A stretch of DNA of 27,999 nt from JBGTLW01 sp041743835 (GTDB taxonomy: Bacteria; Planctomycetota; Phycisphaerae; Phycisphaerales; Phycisphaeraceae). The notes under the pieces are model-generated. The model was not told the origin of the DNA and made no database searches. It worked only from the letters and a program-made list of their open reading frames with translations. Shown here one piece after another: positions 7,477 to 14,937 of this stretch. The DNA lies in assembly GCA_041743835.1 (NCBI GenBank), contig JBGTLW010000352.1:1-27999 (forward strand), read 5' to 3'. Each line of letters starts with the position of its first letter. Position 1 is the stretch's first letter. The position numbers and the translations under genes were made by a program.

Positions 7477-10029
7477 TTAATCTCGTAGCCGGATCGTCAG
7501 GGTGTCACGATCGGTCCCGCTAGCGTCGAGATCAAACGGCAGGTCTTTCTCTTGTCGTGCGATGTTTTCGATAAGGGCTTCGTAGGTGTCCTTGTAGCGT
7601 ATGGTGAACTCACCGAAGCCGCCCTCGACACCGGCCTCGTGTTTTATGAAGGTCACATCCTGCACGGCGGCGATGTTATCACGGACGGATTTCATGACCG
7701 TGATTACATCTTTCTGTGTCTTAACATTATGTAGCGTAACGGTGATCATGCGGGGCGGCTGCCACTGGGTCCATAGCTGATCGGCCAGGTTGCCAGTGAA
7801 GTAGCGGGCAATGCTGTCGATGAATACGTGCTCTTCATCTTGCCCGCCATAGCCCGACAGGTCCGCCGCATAGGTGTCCGCCGCCAAAGTGATCCCGTCG
7901 TTTACCCGCACCGCACGGAAGGTGTACACGATGCTGGGATGCTCGTCCCGGTTTCCGATCTTCTGCGGGCTCACAAGTTTGCCATGACCGAGGATCACGA
8001 TGTCCAAGCCCGCCTCCCGCCCCAGCAGCCACACCAACTCGTCTTCCTTGTATATGCGCTTGGCCTTCTCCGCTTTGGCGGCGATGCGATCGCGCACCGA
8101 GTTGGGATCGACCATGGTCATCCCCAGTCTGATGAACTGTTTGTAGATCGCGTTCTCCACCTGTAGGTTGTTGAGCTGGACGTTGAATGTCTCCGCCTCA
8201 CCTGCCGGGTTCGTCGTTTCTTTGGCGTCGGTATTGCGGCCGGTCGTGGTCGGCGAGGGTTTGGCGGTGCCAGATGCATTATTAACGTCTCCGCTTATCA
8301 GGTTAATGGCCACCACCACACCATCGCCCTTACCAGGTTGGCTGGACTGCCTGATCCCAGGGGCTTCCTGCCCGGCCTCCGAGGTGCCGGTGGGCTTGGT
8401 CCCCGATATCACTGTATTGTCGTGTTCGTTGCCTTGCGTGCTGAGCGTAGCGATCAGGCCTTTGAGGTGCTCATTTTCTGGGTCATCCCGGAGCAAGCGG
8501 ATCACCTCCTGCTCGATGGACGGGTCGGTATTTTCATCAACTTCGACCAAAGCTCGGTTGACCATGATGCCGATCTTGGGGGAGCCCTCGTCGCGGTACT
8601 CCGTTAACAGTTGCGCTCGCATGGTTTCGTACTGCGGGTCCTTTTCGCTCATCAGGATGATCCAGCGAGGGGTTGGGCCGGTGATCAAAAGGTTGATGAC
8701 TGGCATCCGCTCTCTGGTCTTAGTGTCAGTCTCGTAGATCAACTCGGACTGTACCAACTCGCCGGTGACGTCTCGGACCGAAGCTGTGGTTTGTTCAAGC
8801 AGGTCCAGCGGTTGGCCGTTGTAGACCACTCTCCATTCACCCCGCAACTTACCGTCGCGCATCGAGGGCAGGCCCTGGTCAATCACGCTGGTGACGCCAG
8901 TGATCGCAAGGAACTGCTTCCGAATCTGCACAGCGTCCGACGCCTGGTCCACTCCGATGACGCGGATCACGTAGTTCGGATTGATGTCCGGGAGGATAGA
9001 AGTGGCTTTAAACGTGATGGTCCCGGCCTGCACATCACTGGCGTCTGCTGCCATGCCCAAGGTTTTCGTCATTTCGTCCTGCACATCAAAGACCAAGTCC
9101 AGCGGGTCGCCGGCGTAGGTAACTTCCAGCGTGGCGACCGAATCGCCCCCGGCTTTGCTCATGCCGCGGGTGAGCACCTTGCTTACACCGTCTACTCGCT
9201 TAAACGCATCCCGTGCTGATCGCATCTGGTTGGCCTCTTCCAAACCGATGAATTTCACTGTGAATTTGCGTGCAGCGCCTGCCTCGCCGCCGCGCTGCTT
9301 TGCTCGGACGAATTGCTCCATGAACTTGCGCGCGATCTCGTTGGCATACCTCTTGATAGTGATGCTGTCGGTGTCCTGCATCCAATCAAAAGTGAAGCCG
9401 CCAATCTTCCGCCCGCGGGGCACGTCGATCGTTTCCACAAGCACCCGGTAGCGCGCGCCCTTATCGTGAACGGCATGGGTGTCGATCAGCTTTACCAGCA
9501 GCACCAACTCGGCATTGAGTTTGGTAGCCAGCAGGTCCACCGCCCTATACTCGTCCTGCTCCTGAAGCAAAGCGACCTCGCGGCGATCAGATTCCGCAAG
9601 CGCGTCTAGATTCAACAGTTCGACATCGGGGATATGCAGCAACATTTCCTCAATGTCGCCGTGGAGTTTGAGGGCATTGCCCTCGGCATCGATGAGGTTC
9701 AGGTGCCCACCGGTCACGCTGCCGACTATATCAGAGCGGATACCGGTGGCAGACTGACCGGGGGTCTGATAGATACGGGTGTCGCGGCCGACAAGCACGA
9801 GGATCGGTGGTTGGTTGGCACGCTCGTATGCTTGAGCAAAGGCATCGAGGTCCGGACCCTTGGGCGTGGTATCCAGCGGCTGGGGCTTTGCCTTGGCACC
9901 GATGTGGGTACCGGGGGTTGAGCCGTCACTGGCTGCGGGGGGCGGCTTGGCCTGGCCGACCGAGATACCAAGCAACAGCACCATGAATGTCGCGAAAACA
10001 ACTGACCGAGCGTGTTGTGTTGCTGCCAT
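7477..10029 (-). CDS. Exported multidomain protein with duplicated TolB/LpoB-like and small alpha/beta domains
   Basis: The protein has 850 residues. It has a signal peptide (hydrophobic run at 9-25, GISVGQA cleavage region) without a lipobox cysteine, so it is probably periplasmic. I see an internal duplication. A first alpha/beta domain covers about 70-245 (PPILVLVGRDTRIY start, LNAELVLLVKLID core). Two small repeats of about 70 residues follow, at 253-322 and 352-425. A second copy of the large domain spans about 475-755 (PKIGIMVNRALVEV start, AGLDIVILGHGKLV core), split by a Gly/Thr/Asn-rich linker at about 535-612. A third small repeat lies at 759-825. The large domains resemble the TolB-N/LpoB/CsgG fold seen in peptidoglycan-synthesis activators and outer-membrane assembly proteins; I infer this from pattern only. 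AGAGAGG precedes the ATG at 10029. It lies between the lipoprotein genes and cpaF, which suggests an envelope role in the pilus. Confidence 0.85.
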   Translation of the reverse strand: MAATQHARSVVFATFMVLLLGISVGQAKPPPAASDGSTPGTHIGAKAKPQPLDTTPKGPDLDAFAQAYERANQPPILVLVGRDTRIYQTPGQSATGIRSDIVGSVTGGHLNLIDAEGNALKLHGDIEEMLLHIPDVELLNLDALAESDRREVALLQEQDEYRAVDLLATKLNAELVLLVKLIDTHAVHDKGARYRVLVETIDVPRGRKIGGFTFDWMQDTDSITIKRYANEIARKFMEQFVRAKQRGGEAGAARKFTVKFIGLEEANQMRSARDAFKRVDGVSKVLTRGMSKAGGDSVATLEVTYAGDPLDLVFDVQDEMTKTLGMAADASDVQAGTITFKATSILPDINPNYVIRVIGVDQASDAVQIRKQFLAITGVTSVIDQGLPSMRDGKLRGEWRVVYNGQPLDLLEQTTASVRDVTGELVQSELIYETDTKTRERMPVINLLITGPTPRWIILMSEKDPQYETMRAQLLTEYRDEGSPKIGIMVNRALVEVDENTDPSIEQEVIRLLRDDPENEHLKGLIATLSTQGNEHDNTVISGTKPTGTSEAGQEAPGIRQSSQPGKGDGVVVAINLISGDVNNASGTAKPSPTTTGRNTDAKETTNPAGEAETFNVQLNNLQVENAIYKQFIRLGMTMVDPNSVRDRIAAKAEKAKRIYKEDELVWLLGREAGLDIVILGHGKLVSPQKIGNRDEHPSIVYTFRAVRVNDGITLAADTYAADLSGYGGQDEEHVFIDSIARYFTGNLADQLWTQWQPPRMITVTLHNVKTQKDVITVMKSVRDNIAAVQDVTFIKHEAGVEGGFGEFTIRYKDTYEALIENIARQEKDLPFDLDASGTDRDTLTIRLRD

Positions 10030-10106
10030 TGCCGAACCTCTCTATTACAACTTATGTGGGCGTGGATCCCAGTAGCCGACGTTTTACCAACGCGAACGCG
10101 TGTTGA

Positions 10107-10547
10107 TTACTTGGCTGAACGAACTACCAGACGCCAGTCAGCCGCATGCGTATCCAACGCATTGGCGTCCAAGAATGTCTGTGTGCGTGGACTCAACTCC
10201 TTATAACGCCAACTCTGATCGGCGGTCCGGCCCAAAGGTCGGCCAGCTCCATCAAAAAACTCGAAGCGATACTGAATGCTGACTGGATGCCTGTCGACGA
10301 TAGAACGGATCGGGACAGTCACCCGCAGCGGGCTTTGTGATGATCCTTCTTCCACGGTCGCAGGGCCAAAGACGAGTCCCTTACGGACGCTCTTCTCAGC
10401 GGTGATTCGTGGGTAGTTCTCGATGGGTACTGCGTCAGCTCCTCCAGAATAAGGTGCTTTGACAGTGTCGCAGCCCCCTAGAATGCTACCCCAAAGCAGT
10501 GCCACACCAAGAGCGAAAATCGCTGACCGCTGTCTTATATTATACAT
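10107..10547 (-). CDS. YcfL-like (DUF1425) lipoprotein
   Basis: The protein has 146 residues from the ATG at 10547, chosen because TGAGG lies nine bases upstream; a GTG at 10562 is also in frame. The N-terminus is a lipoprotein signal ending SILGGC, with Cys26 as the lipidated residue. The C-terminal domain reads VSIQYRFEFFDGAGRPL and ends with a WRLVV strand, which matches the YcfL layout of a YRFxWYDxxG strand pair followed by an AxxxRLxL end. YcfL-like proteins commonly accompany LpoB and COG3014 genes, as here. The molecular role of the family is not established. It is probably anchored in the outer membrane and is part of the envelope module at the front of the pilus operon. Confidence 0.8.
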   Translation of the reverse strand: MYNIRQRSAIFALGVALLWGSILGGCDTVKAPYSGGADAVPIENYPRITAEKSVRKGLVFGPATVEEGSSQSPLRVTVPIRSIVDRHPVSIQYRFEFFDGAGRPLGRTADQSWRYKELSPRTQTFLDANALDTHAADWRLVVRSAK

Positions 10548-10612
10548 CTTGATTAACCTCACAGTACAAATGCACTTACAGTAAGTGAAAAGGCGTTGCT
10601 TGCACAGCCAGT

Positions 10613-12331
10613 TTACTTAACGACCGGCTCCTGCTGGGGTAGCGATTTGATCGCTGCGATGAGTTCCTTACTCCTCGCACGGTACGGCTGGTGTGGCTGA
10701 CCAAACAGCCTAGCGTACCCGGTGGTACCAGGTGCGGGTGTAGCGAGCGACTTACCCCCATCAAGCACGTGCAAGCCCGGCAACGCGCCCGGCTCAAATT
10801 CCCATACGATACCCTCCGCCTTGTATAGATCCGTCAGATCCTGCACAGTGAAGTCTATCAAGTTGCCTTCCATGTGATACCGACGCAATGCCGCGTAACT
10901 GGGAGGCAGCACGCAGTGACCGCCCATGAGGTAGGGCAGCGCGATTTGGCCAGCCAGGGGCTCGTGCTCATTGGCGTAAAGCGCCCCCCCAGTCAGCGCC
11001 CACTGCGGCGAGGCTTCAGCAGCATAGACTGAAGGAATCCTAATGTAGTGCATCGCGGCCTTACCATTCAGCGAGGGTTTCAATCCCTTGACGACCATTC
11101 GTGTACCGGGCTTGCCTTCGATCTCGACGGTCAATTCATCATTCGGGCTTTGAACGGTAGCCGTCGCGATATACACCCGCTGGGGCACAGTCTCGTTGTA
11201 GCGAGTGTCGGCGTGGGCACCTGCCTTGGCGATGGCACCGGCTGCCATCATGGCGAGCCCGACGTAAGCGGTATTGGACGAGTTGTTATACATTCCATAC
11301 CCCGTTGTTCCAGCACCCGCAGCTACCAGGGCCGTACCAATATAGCTCTTGGCCAAACGTATATCTTCGAGATTGTTCCACATCAGGTCGGTAGCAATGG
11401 CATTCACATCCATCGCAACAGGCACAGCAGTGTTTGCGGCTCCGCTCACGATAAGTTTAGAGTTGTCACTTTTCGTCAGCGGCTCGAACTTGGCGACTGC
11501 GTTGTCCGGCCCAGTGCCTTTCTTTTGTGGTCCGTTGCCGTACTCGACAATCAGCACCATGTTGTACCCCCCTTGCTTGTACCGCTCGATTTCCTGGGCC
11601 AAATCGGGGTTGTACTTGACCGCAAGCCGGAAGGCATCAGCCGCCTCGGCCGAGCGCCCAATTTGTTGATTGGCGATCCCATTGAGAAGATATCCAAGCA
11701 CAAAGTTGGATTCGACGGTCTGATACCCGTTGTCAGCTTCATCCTCGACGACCTTACTATCGGCCATGTCTTTAGCGAGTGTCTCCGCATCGTAGCGATT
11801 ACCGGATGCGTCGACGCCGAAATCGCGCAACTGAAATAACGAGTTATCGCTGGCGATGCGAACGGTCTCCCAGTCGCCTTGCAGACCGTAATAAACACCA
11901 ATCCAGCACAAAGCCATCGCCTGCTCGAAAGGCTCGCCCTTCCAGGTCTTGATGTCTTCGTTGATTAATACGGAAGAAACCGTTTTTCCCTCGTTGATAC
12001 CCTGGGTGCGGAGCAAAGTGTAGAGTTCGTCGATGACCGTTTCGGCGTGCCCGTGGTAGCCGTCACCAAGCATTAGGTTTAGCAAGCGTGCACGATCCAG
12101 CAGGTAGGTGCGGTCGACGCGTTTCAACTCTTTCTCGCCACCGGCTACTGGCTTAGTCTGCTTGGCGATCTTGGTTTCCATCGCATAGCGGGCATGCGAC
12201 ATCTCGCCGGTCTTAACCGCATCAAGCACGCTCCGGTTTGGCGCATTGCTGCATCCGCCCATCAACGCAATCAAGCCGATTGCGAGACAAAGTCGACCAA
12301 AGACGCTTAACACTGTATGGTGGTTTTTCAA
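10613..12331 (-). CDS. COG3014-type TPR lipoprotein
   Basis: This 572-residue lipoprotein has a lipobox ending LMGGC (Cys27). Its N-terminal half is alpha-helical with TPR-like features: YLLDRARLLNLMLGD, then FEQAMALCWIGVYYGLQGDW and VESNFVLGYLLNGIANQQIG with EAADAFRLAVKYNPD. This is the COG3014 pattern in which a protein of unknown function carries TPR-like helices. The second half is beta-rich and includes an Ala/Gly-rich helix at about 330-385. The start is TTG at 12331, supported by CACGGGA seven bases upstream and by the signal peptide beginning right there. In Tad loci a TPR lipoprotein (TadD) serves as pilotin or scaffold, and this protein may fill that place. The preceding and following gaps are about 80 and 65 nt, compatible with one operon. 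Confidence 0.8.
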   Translation of the reverse strand: MKNHHTVLSVFGRLCLAIGLIALMGGCSNAPNRSVLDAVKTGEMSHARYAMETKIAKQTKPVAGGEKELKRVDRTYLLDRARLLNLMLGDGYHGHAETVIDELYTLLRTQGINEGKTVSSVLINEDIKTWKGEPFEQAMALCWIGVYYGLQGDWETVRIASDNSLFQLRDFGVDASGNRYDAETLAKDMADSKVVEDEADNGYQTVESNFVLGYLLNGIANQQIGRSAEAADAFRLAVKYNPDLAQEIERYKQGGYNMVLIVEYGNGPQKKGTGPDNAVAKFEPLTKSDNSKLIVSGAANTAVPVAMDVNAIATDLMWNNLEDIRLAKSYIGTALVAAGAGTTGYGMYNNSSNTAYVGLAMMAAGAIAKAGAHADTRYNETVPQRVYIATATVQSPNDELTVEIEGKPGTRMVVKGLKPSLNGKAAMHYIRIPSVYAAEASPQWALTGGALYANEHEPLAGQIALPYLMGGHCVLPPSYAALRRYHMEGNLIDFTVQDLTDLYKAEGIVWEFEPGALPGLHVLDGGKSLATPAPGTTGYARLFGQPHQPYRARSKELIAAIKSLPQQEPVVK

Positions 12332-12411
12332 TGGTATTTCCCGTGAAAAGGTAAACGATGTCCAATGACAAAACTAAACTGCCCGGTCAACGCGCCGGAC
12401 CCTGAAGTTGA

Positions 12412-13005
12412 TCAATCAATAATCTTTCCGAACGCCTCACGCTTAAATTCAAACGCGTCCGTCCAGATTACCTGACGGTCGTCGAGCCCAGTGATCGAGT
12501 ACTCGAGGTAATAGTAATTCGTCCGGGTAGTTGTGATTTTGGCTTTGTCCCTCCGACCCGCGCGGCGGCTAGACATGAATGTCGCGCTCATGAGATGCGT
12601 CGGTTCCAAGCCCGCGGGCATCTCTCCCTCAAAACCCCGCAGCCGCATCTCTGCGACCCGCTCGGGCGGCAGGACAAACTTGATGTTCTTCTGGTCGGAC
12701 ATCGCGCGGATGGGCAGAGTGGACTGAACACGTGCAACCAGCATCCACTGCTCAGCAACGGGTATGATGTCATCCGTCAAGTTCTGCACCTTGTTGGTTA
12801 CGATCACTATTTGCGGCGAGTCAGTGGTGCGTTCTGCCAGAAAATCGCTACCAGACAGAGAGGCCGCCATTTCGTTAACAGTCACATCAAGATCATCTTG
12901 CGTGAGCCGCGTAGAGGTGGGGGTAGACGTGCAGGCGGTTAGGACTAGCAACAACACAACCGCCGCACCTATGCACAGGTAACTGACCGTGCCCAACCTG
13001 TTCAT
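12412..13005 (-). CDS. LpoB-like lipoprotein, second copy
   Basis: This 197-residue lipoprotein has a lipobox ending LTAC (Cys25). The pattern resembles the LpoB family (penicillin-binding-protein activators with a TolB-N-like fold). It starts with a helix, QDDLDVTVNEMAASLSGSDFL, followed by an IVIVTNKVQNLTDD strand-turn. A segment of the type KNIKFVLPPERVAEMR sits where LpoB has its second strand-helix pair. The strand pair NYYYLEYSITGLDDRQVIWTD and the end FKREAFGKIID complete it. LpoB in enterobacteria is an outer-membrane lipoprotein that reaches through the periplasm to the peptidoglycan synthase PBP1b. No such partner is visible here, and a role at the pilus is more likely from context. 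It begins 14 nt after the first LpoB-like gene. The two are diverged, not identical, copies. Confidence 0.75.
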   Translation of the reverse strand: MNRLGTVSYLCIGAAVVLLLVLTACTSTPTSTRLTQDDLDVTVNEMAASLSGSDFLAERTTDSPQIVIVTNKVQNLTDDIIPVAEQWMLVARVQSTLPIRAMSDQKNIKFVLPPERVAEMRLRGFEGEMPAGLEPTHLMSATFMSSRRAGRRDKAKITTTRTNYYYLEYSITGLDDRQVIWTDAFEFKREAFGKIID

Positions 13006-13019
13006 GCCCCGTGTGATGA

Positions 13020-13664
13020 TCAGCCCCCTTGCCCCAAGACATAACTGTTGCTGAACACGATCTGACGCGAACCGATGTTCGTGAGCTTTAACTCAAAATA
13101 ATACCGCGAGGCTCCGGCCCGATAGCTCTGCAGAAAATCCCCCTGAAGGACGTATGTAATGTCCGGCGAGTAGCGCGCGGTCGCGGTCGACCCTGCGCCC
13201 TCTTGCAGTAGATCCTCAACGCCTGGGCCGGTCACACGGTTCTTCTCACGGTCCATGCGATGGGCGCTCTCGACAATAAGGAAGTTTTCGCGTGCCAAGC
13301 TGCTGTTTTGAATCTTGGATCGCAAGCGTCGTTGGACTAGCTCGAAGTCGATGGTTGAGGTATTGCGTGTCTTGTTCTGGATGTCACCCAGTTCCAGAAC
13401 CACCTGCGTAGGAGCATCACGGATCTCAGGGATAGCAGACAATTCATAGACCAGTTTCTGAGCCGTCTCATCGCTGAACTCAAGCAGGGCCTGCATTGAG
13501 ACCTGGTCCTTGGCCGTGCGGTCGCTGGAGGTGGACTCGTAGGGGTTGAAACGCCCACCTGTATCACCGCGAGGCGCGGACGTACAGCCTACGCCTGCCA
13601 CTAGCGTAGCTAAGAGCATAACAGGAAGACCCAACCGGTTTGTTCGCTTACTTGCGTTCTGCAT
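13020..13664 (-). CDS. LpoB-like lipoprotein, first copy
   Basis: The protein has 214 residues. The signal peptide ends VAGVGC, with Cys27 as lipidation site, followed by a flexible Ser/Thr/Asp-rich stretch to about residue 55. The LpoB-like part starts QALLEFSDETAQKLVYEL, then VVLELGDIQNKTRNTSTID (the family's xVKNRTxExIDT-like strand), an FLIVESAHRMDREK region and the closing strand pair YYFELKLTNIGSRQIVFS. ATG at 13664 is preceded by GAGG nine bases upstream. It is the first gene of the long minus-strand operon and faces the divergent cpaB promoter region, so its expression probably sets that of the whole lipoprotein-pilus run. Whether it activates a peptidoglycan synthase or helps the pilus cross the cell wall cannot be decided from sequence. 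Confidence 0.78.
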   Translation of the reverse strand: MQNASKRTNRLGLPVMLLATLVAGVGCTSAPRGDTGGRFNPYESTSSDRTAKDQVSMQALLEFSDETAQKLVYELSAIPEIRDAPTQVVLELGDIQNKTRNTSTIDFELVQRRLRSKIQNSSLARENFLIVESAHRMDREKNRVTGPGVEDLLQEGAGSTATARYSPDITYVLQGDFLQSYRAGASRYYFELKLTNIGSRQIVFSNSYVLGQGG

Positions 13665-13710
13665 TACATATGACCTCGTACAACATGTGATGACAGTCCA
13701 TTTATCGAAT

Positions 13711-13728
13711 GCGTGCCAATGGGCACGC
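13711..13728. promoter_or_regulatory. Perfect inverted repeat upstream of the lipoprotein-pilus operon
   Basis: gcgtgcc and ggcacgc flank the 4-nt loop aatg. The centre lies about 55 nt upstream of the minus-strand start codon at 13664. It could be a dimeric regulator's operator or a small hairpin in the leader RNA of the leftward operon. No T-run follows on either strand, so it is unlikely to be a terminator. The function is inference from position. Confidence 0.4.
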
Positions 13729-13875
13729 TCGGACGGGCGTTTCCATGGTACGCGCCATGAGTGGTGTACCGATCTTTGTCACGACAACAGCACTGCATGA
13801 AAGTTGCCACGAACGTTTAGCCGAATTAACTGTACCCCACGCCAAGTCACCGACCCCGACACACGAAACACTTGC

Positions 13876-13904
13876 TTGTACGAATGCGCTTGCTTATTTT
13901 ATAC
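13876..13904 (+). promoter_or_regulatory. Possible sigma70-type promoter for the cpaB-kinase operon
   Basis: TTGTAC at 13876-13881 and TTATAC at 13899-13904 are spaced by 17 nt, next to the most AT-rich tract of the region. They are close to the TTGACA/TATAAT consensus. Transcription would start near 13911 and leave a leader of about 170 nt before the cpaB ATG at 14080. The motif pair was found by eye, and promoter consensus in this lineage may differ. Confidence 0.35.
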
Positions 13905-13961
13905 ATATCTATATTTTGTCTGTCAAGGGACTGCAACTAATCGTCACAGGGGCGTTGCCTG

Positions 13962-14033
13962 ATGAAAAGCAAGAAGTCGATCAGCATCAGCAATAGGGCA
14001 AAGAATCGTCGTGCTACCCCGACGGCAAATTAG
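13962..14033 (+). CDS. Possible 23-residue basic leader peptide
   Basis: ATG at 13962 to TAG at 14031-14033 encodes MKSKKSISISNRAKNRRATPTAN, rich in Lys, Arg and Ser. A GGGG lies about eight bases upstream of the ATG. It sits inside the presumed leader of the cpaB operon and ends 46 nt before the cpaB start. It may be a small regulatory leader ORF or chance; nothing identifies a function. Confidence 0.2.
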   Translation: MKSKKSISISNRAKNRRATPTAN

Positions 14034-14079
14034 GGTTTTCCCGTACTACCCTCGGACCATTCGCGATAAAGGGGAACTT

Positions 14080-14889
14080 ATGGCTCAGAACAATTCCGAT
14101 CGTATTACGCTGATTGCTGCTGTTTGCTGTGGAATTGCTGGCGCGGCTGTGGCGTTCATCTATCTTTCCCAAAATCAGGTCGGCGATTCGGATGTGCCCA
14201 CAACCAGGATGGTGGTGGCAGCGCGCGACCTGCCCGCGTTCGTTGAACTATCAGTGGATAACGACTTGGACACGGTGGATGTGCCCACCACGTTTACGGA
14301 AATCATTGAGCAGGGCTATGCCGCCGAACATCTGACGAACTTGGAGGGGAGACGCTTAAATCGGCCGATCCTCGCTGGCACACCGATATTCTTTGCGGAC
14401 ACGGTGCCCGCCGCAGAGTTAGAGATCACGCCGGGAAAATTCGCCTTGTCGGTGCCCGCAATGCAAATGCACGGTGTGAGCGGGCTAATCGTTCCGGGGG
14501 ACCGCGTTAAGGTGTTAGTCACGCGAGAGTTGCCAAATGAGCAAACCCAAAGACCCACACGGACCGACGACGTGGCGCAGATGCTTCGCGAGGCCTTGGT
14601 CGAATCCATGAGTATGTCGAGCACGCGCTGGCAGACGGTAGTGGTGTCCCCCAAGATGTTCCGCGTGCTGGCGGTGGATCAGCGACTGGCGGGTGACCCG
14701 CGGCAGTACAACATGCTTATGTCGGGAGACCCGCTGGATACACCCGGCTACGCCACGGTCACTCTTGAGGTCACTGAATCTGAAGCTGTGGAGATACTCT
14801 CGGCCTCCGGCGGAGGTGAGTTGCCGGTGACCTTATTGCTCGGTGCGCGGCCGCGCCCCGGCGAAGCACAGGTCCCTGACGACTTCTAA
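14080..14889 (+). CDS. cpaB: CpaB/RcpC-like Flp pilus assembly protein
   Basis: The protein has 269 residues. ATG at 14080 has a strong ribosome site (AAAGGGG, five bases upstream), which decides the start over the longer open frame. Residues about 8-30 form the single membrane helix. A SAF-type domain follows: MVVAARDLPAFVEL at about 44-57 (the AxRDLxxGxxL motif of CpaB), then LEGRRLNRPILAGTPIF at about 88-104. After it comes the RcpC-type region with FALSVPAMQMHGVSGLIVPGDRVKVLVT at about 120-148, whose GxxxPGDRVDV core is the family hallmark. In Tad systems this protein sits in the periplasm, binds peptidoglycan and works with the secretin. It starts the plus-strand operon, 48 nt before the FHA-ATPase gene. 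No secretin gene follows, where cpaC normally lies. Confidence 0.92.
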   Translation: MAQNNSDRITLIAAVCCGIAGAAVAFIYLSQNQVGDSDVPTTRMVVAARDLPAFVELSVDNDLDTVDVPTTFTEIIEQGYAAEHLTNLEGRRLNRPILAGTPIFFADTVPAAELEITPGKFALSVPAMQMHGVSGLIVPGDRVKVLVTRELPNEQTQRPTRTDDVAQMLREALVESMSMSSTRWQTVVVSPKMFRVLAVDQRLAGDPRQYNMLMSGDPLDTPGYATVTLEVTESEAVEILSASGGGELPVTLLLGARPRPGEAQVPDDF

Positions 14890-14937
14890 GTTACGGCCGA
14901 AACATTGCGGGCTGTCACTCTAAAAGGATGCTTGCTT

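Larger units (their letters stand above)
13665..14079. other. Divergent intergenic control region between the two pilus operons
   Basis: About 415 nt separate the start codons of the first LpoB-like gene (minus) and cpaB (plus). It contains a perfect 7-bp inverted repeat at 13711-13728, an AT-rich tract at about 13890-13917 with a possible sigma70-type promoter pointing right, and a 24-codon basic ORF at 13962-14033. The rightward leader would be about 170 nt long. A frame open over much of 13709-13996 (plus) has no recognisable domain and I do not call it a gene. Confidence 0.6.

Noticed and set aside
8168..9219. Plus-strand open frames opposite the 850-residue protein
   Set aside because: Antisense shadows; the minus-strand protein has a signal peptide, repeats and a ribosome site.
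11048..11839. Plus-strand 263-codon open frame opposite the COG3014 gene
   Set aside because: Antisense shadow without a domain; the minus strand has the lipobox and TPR pattern.
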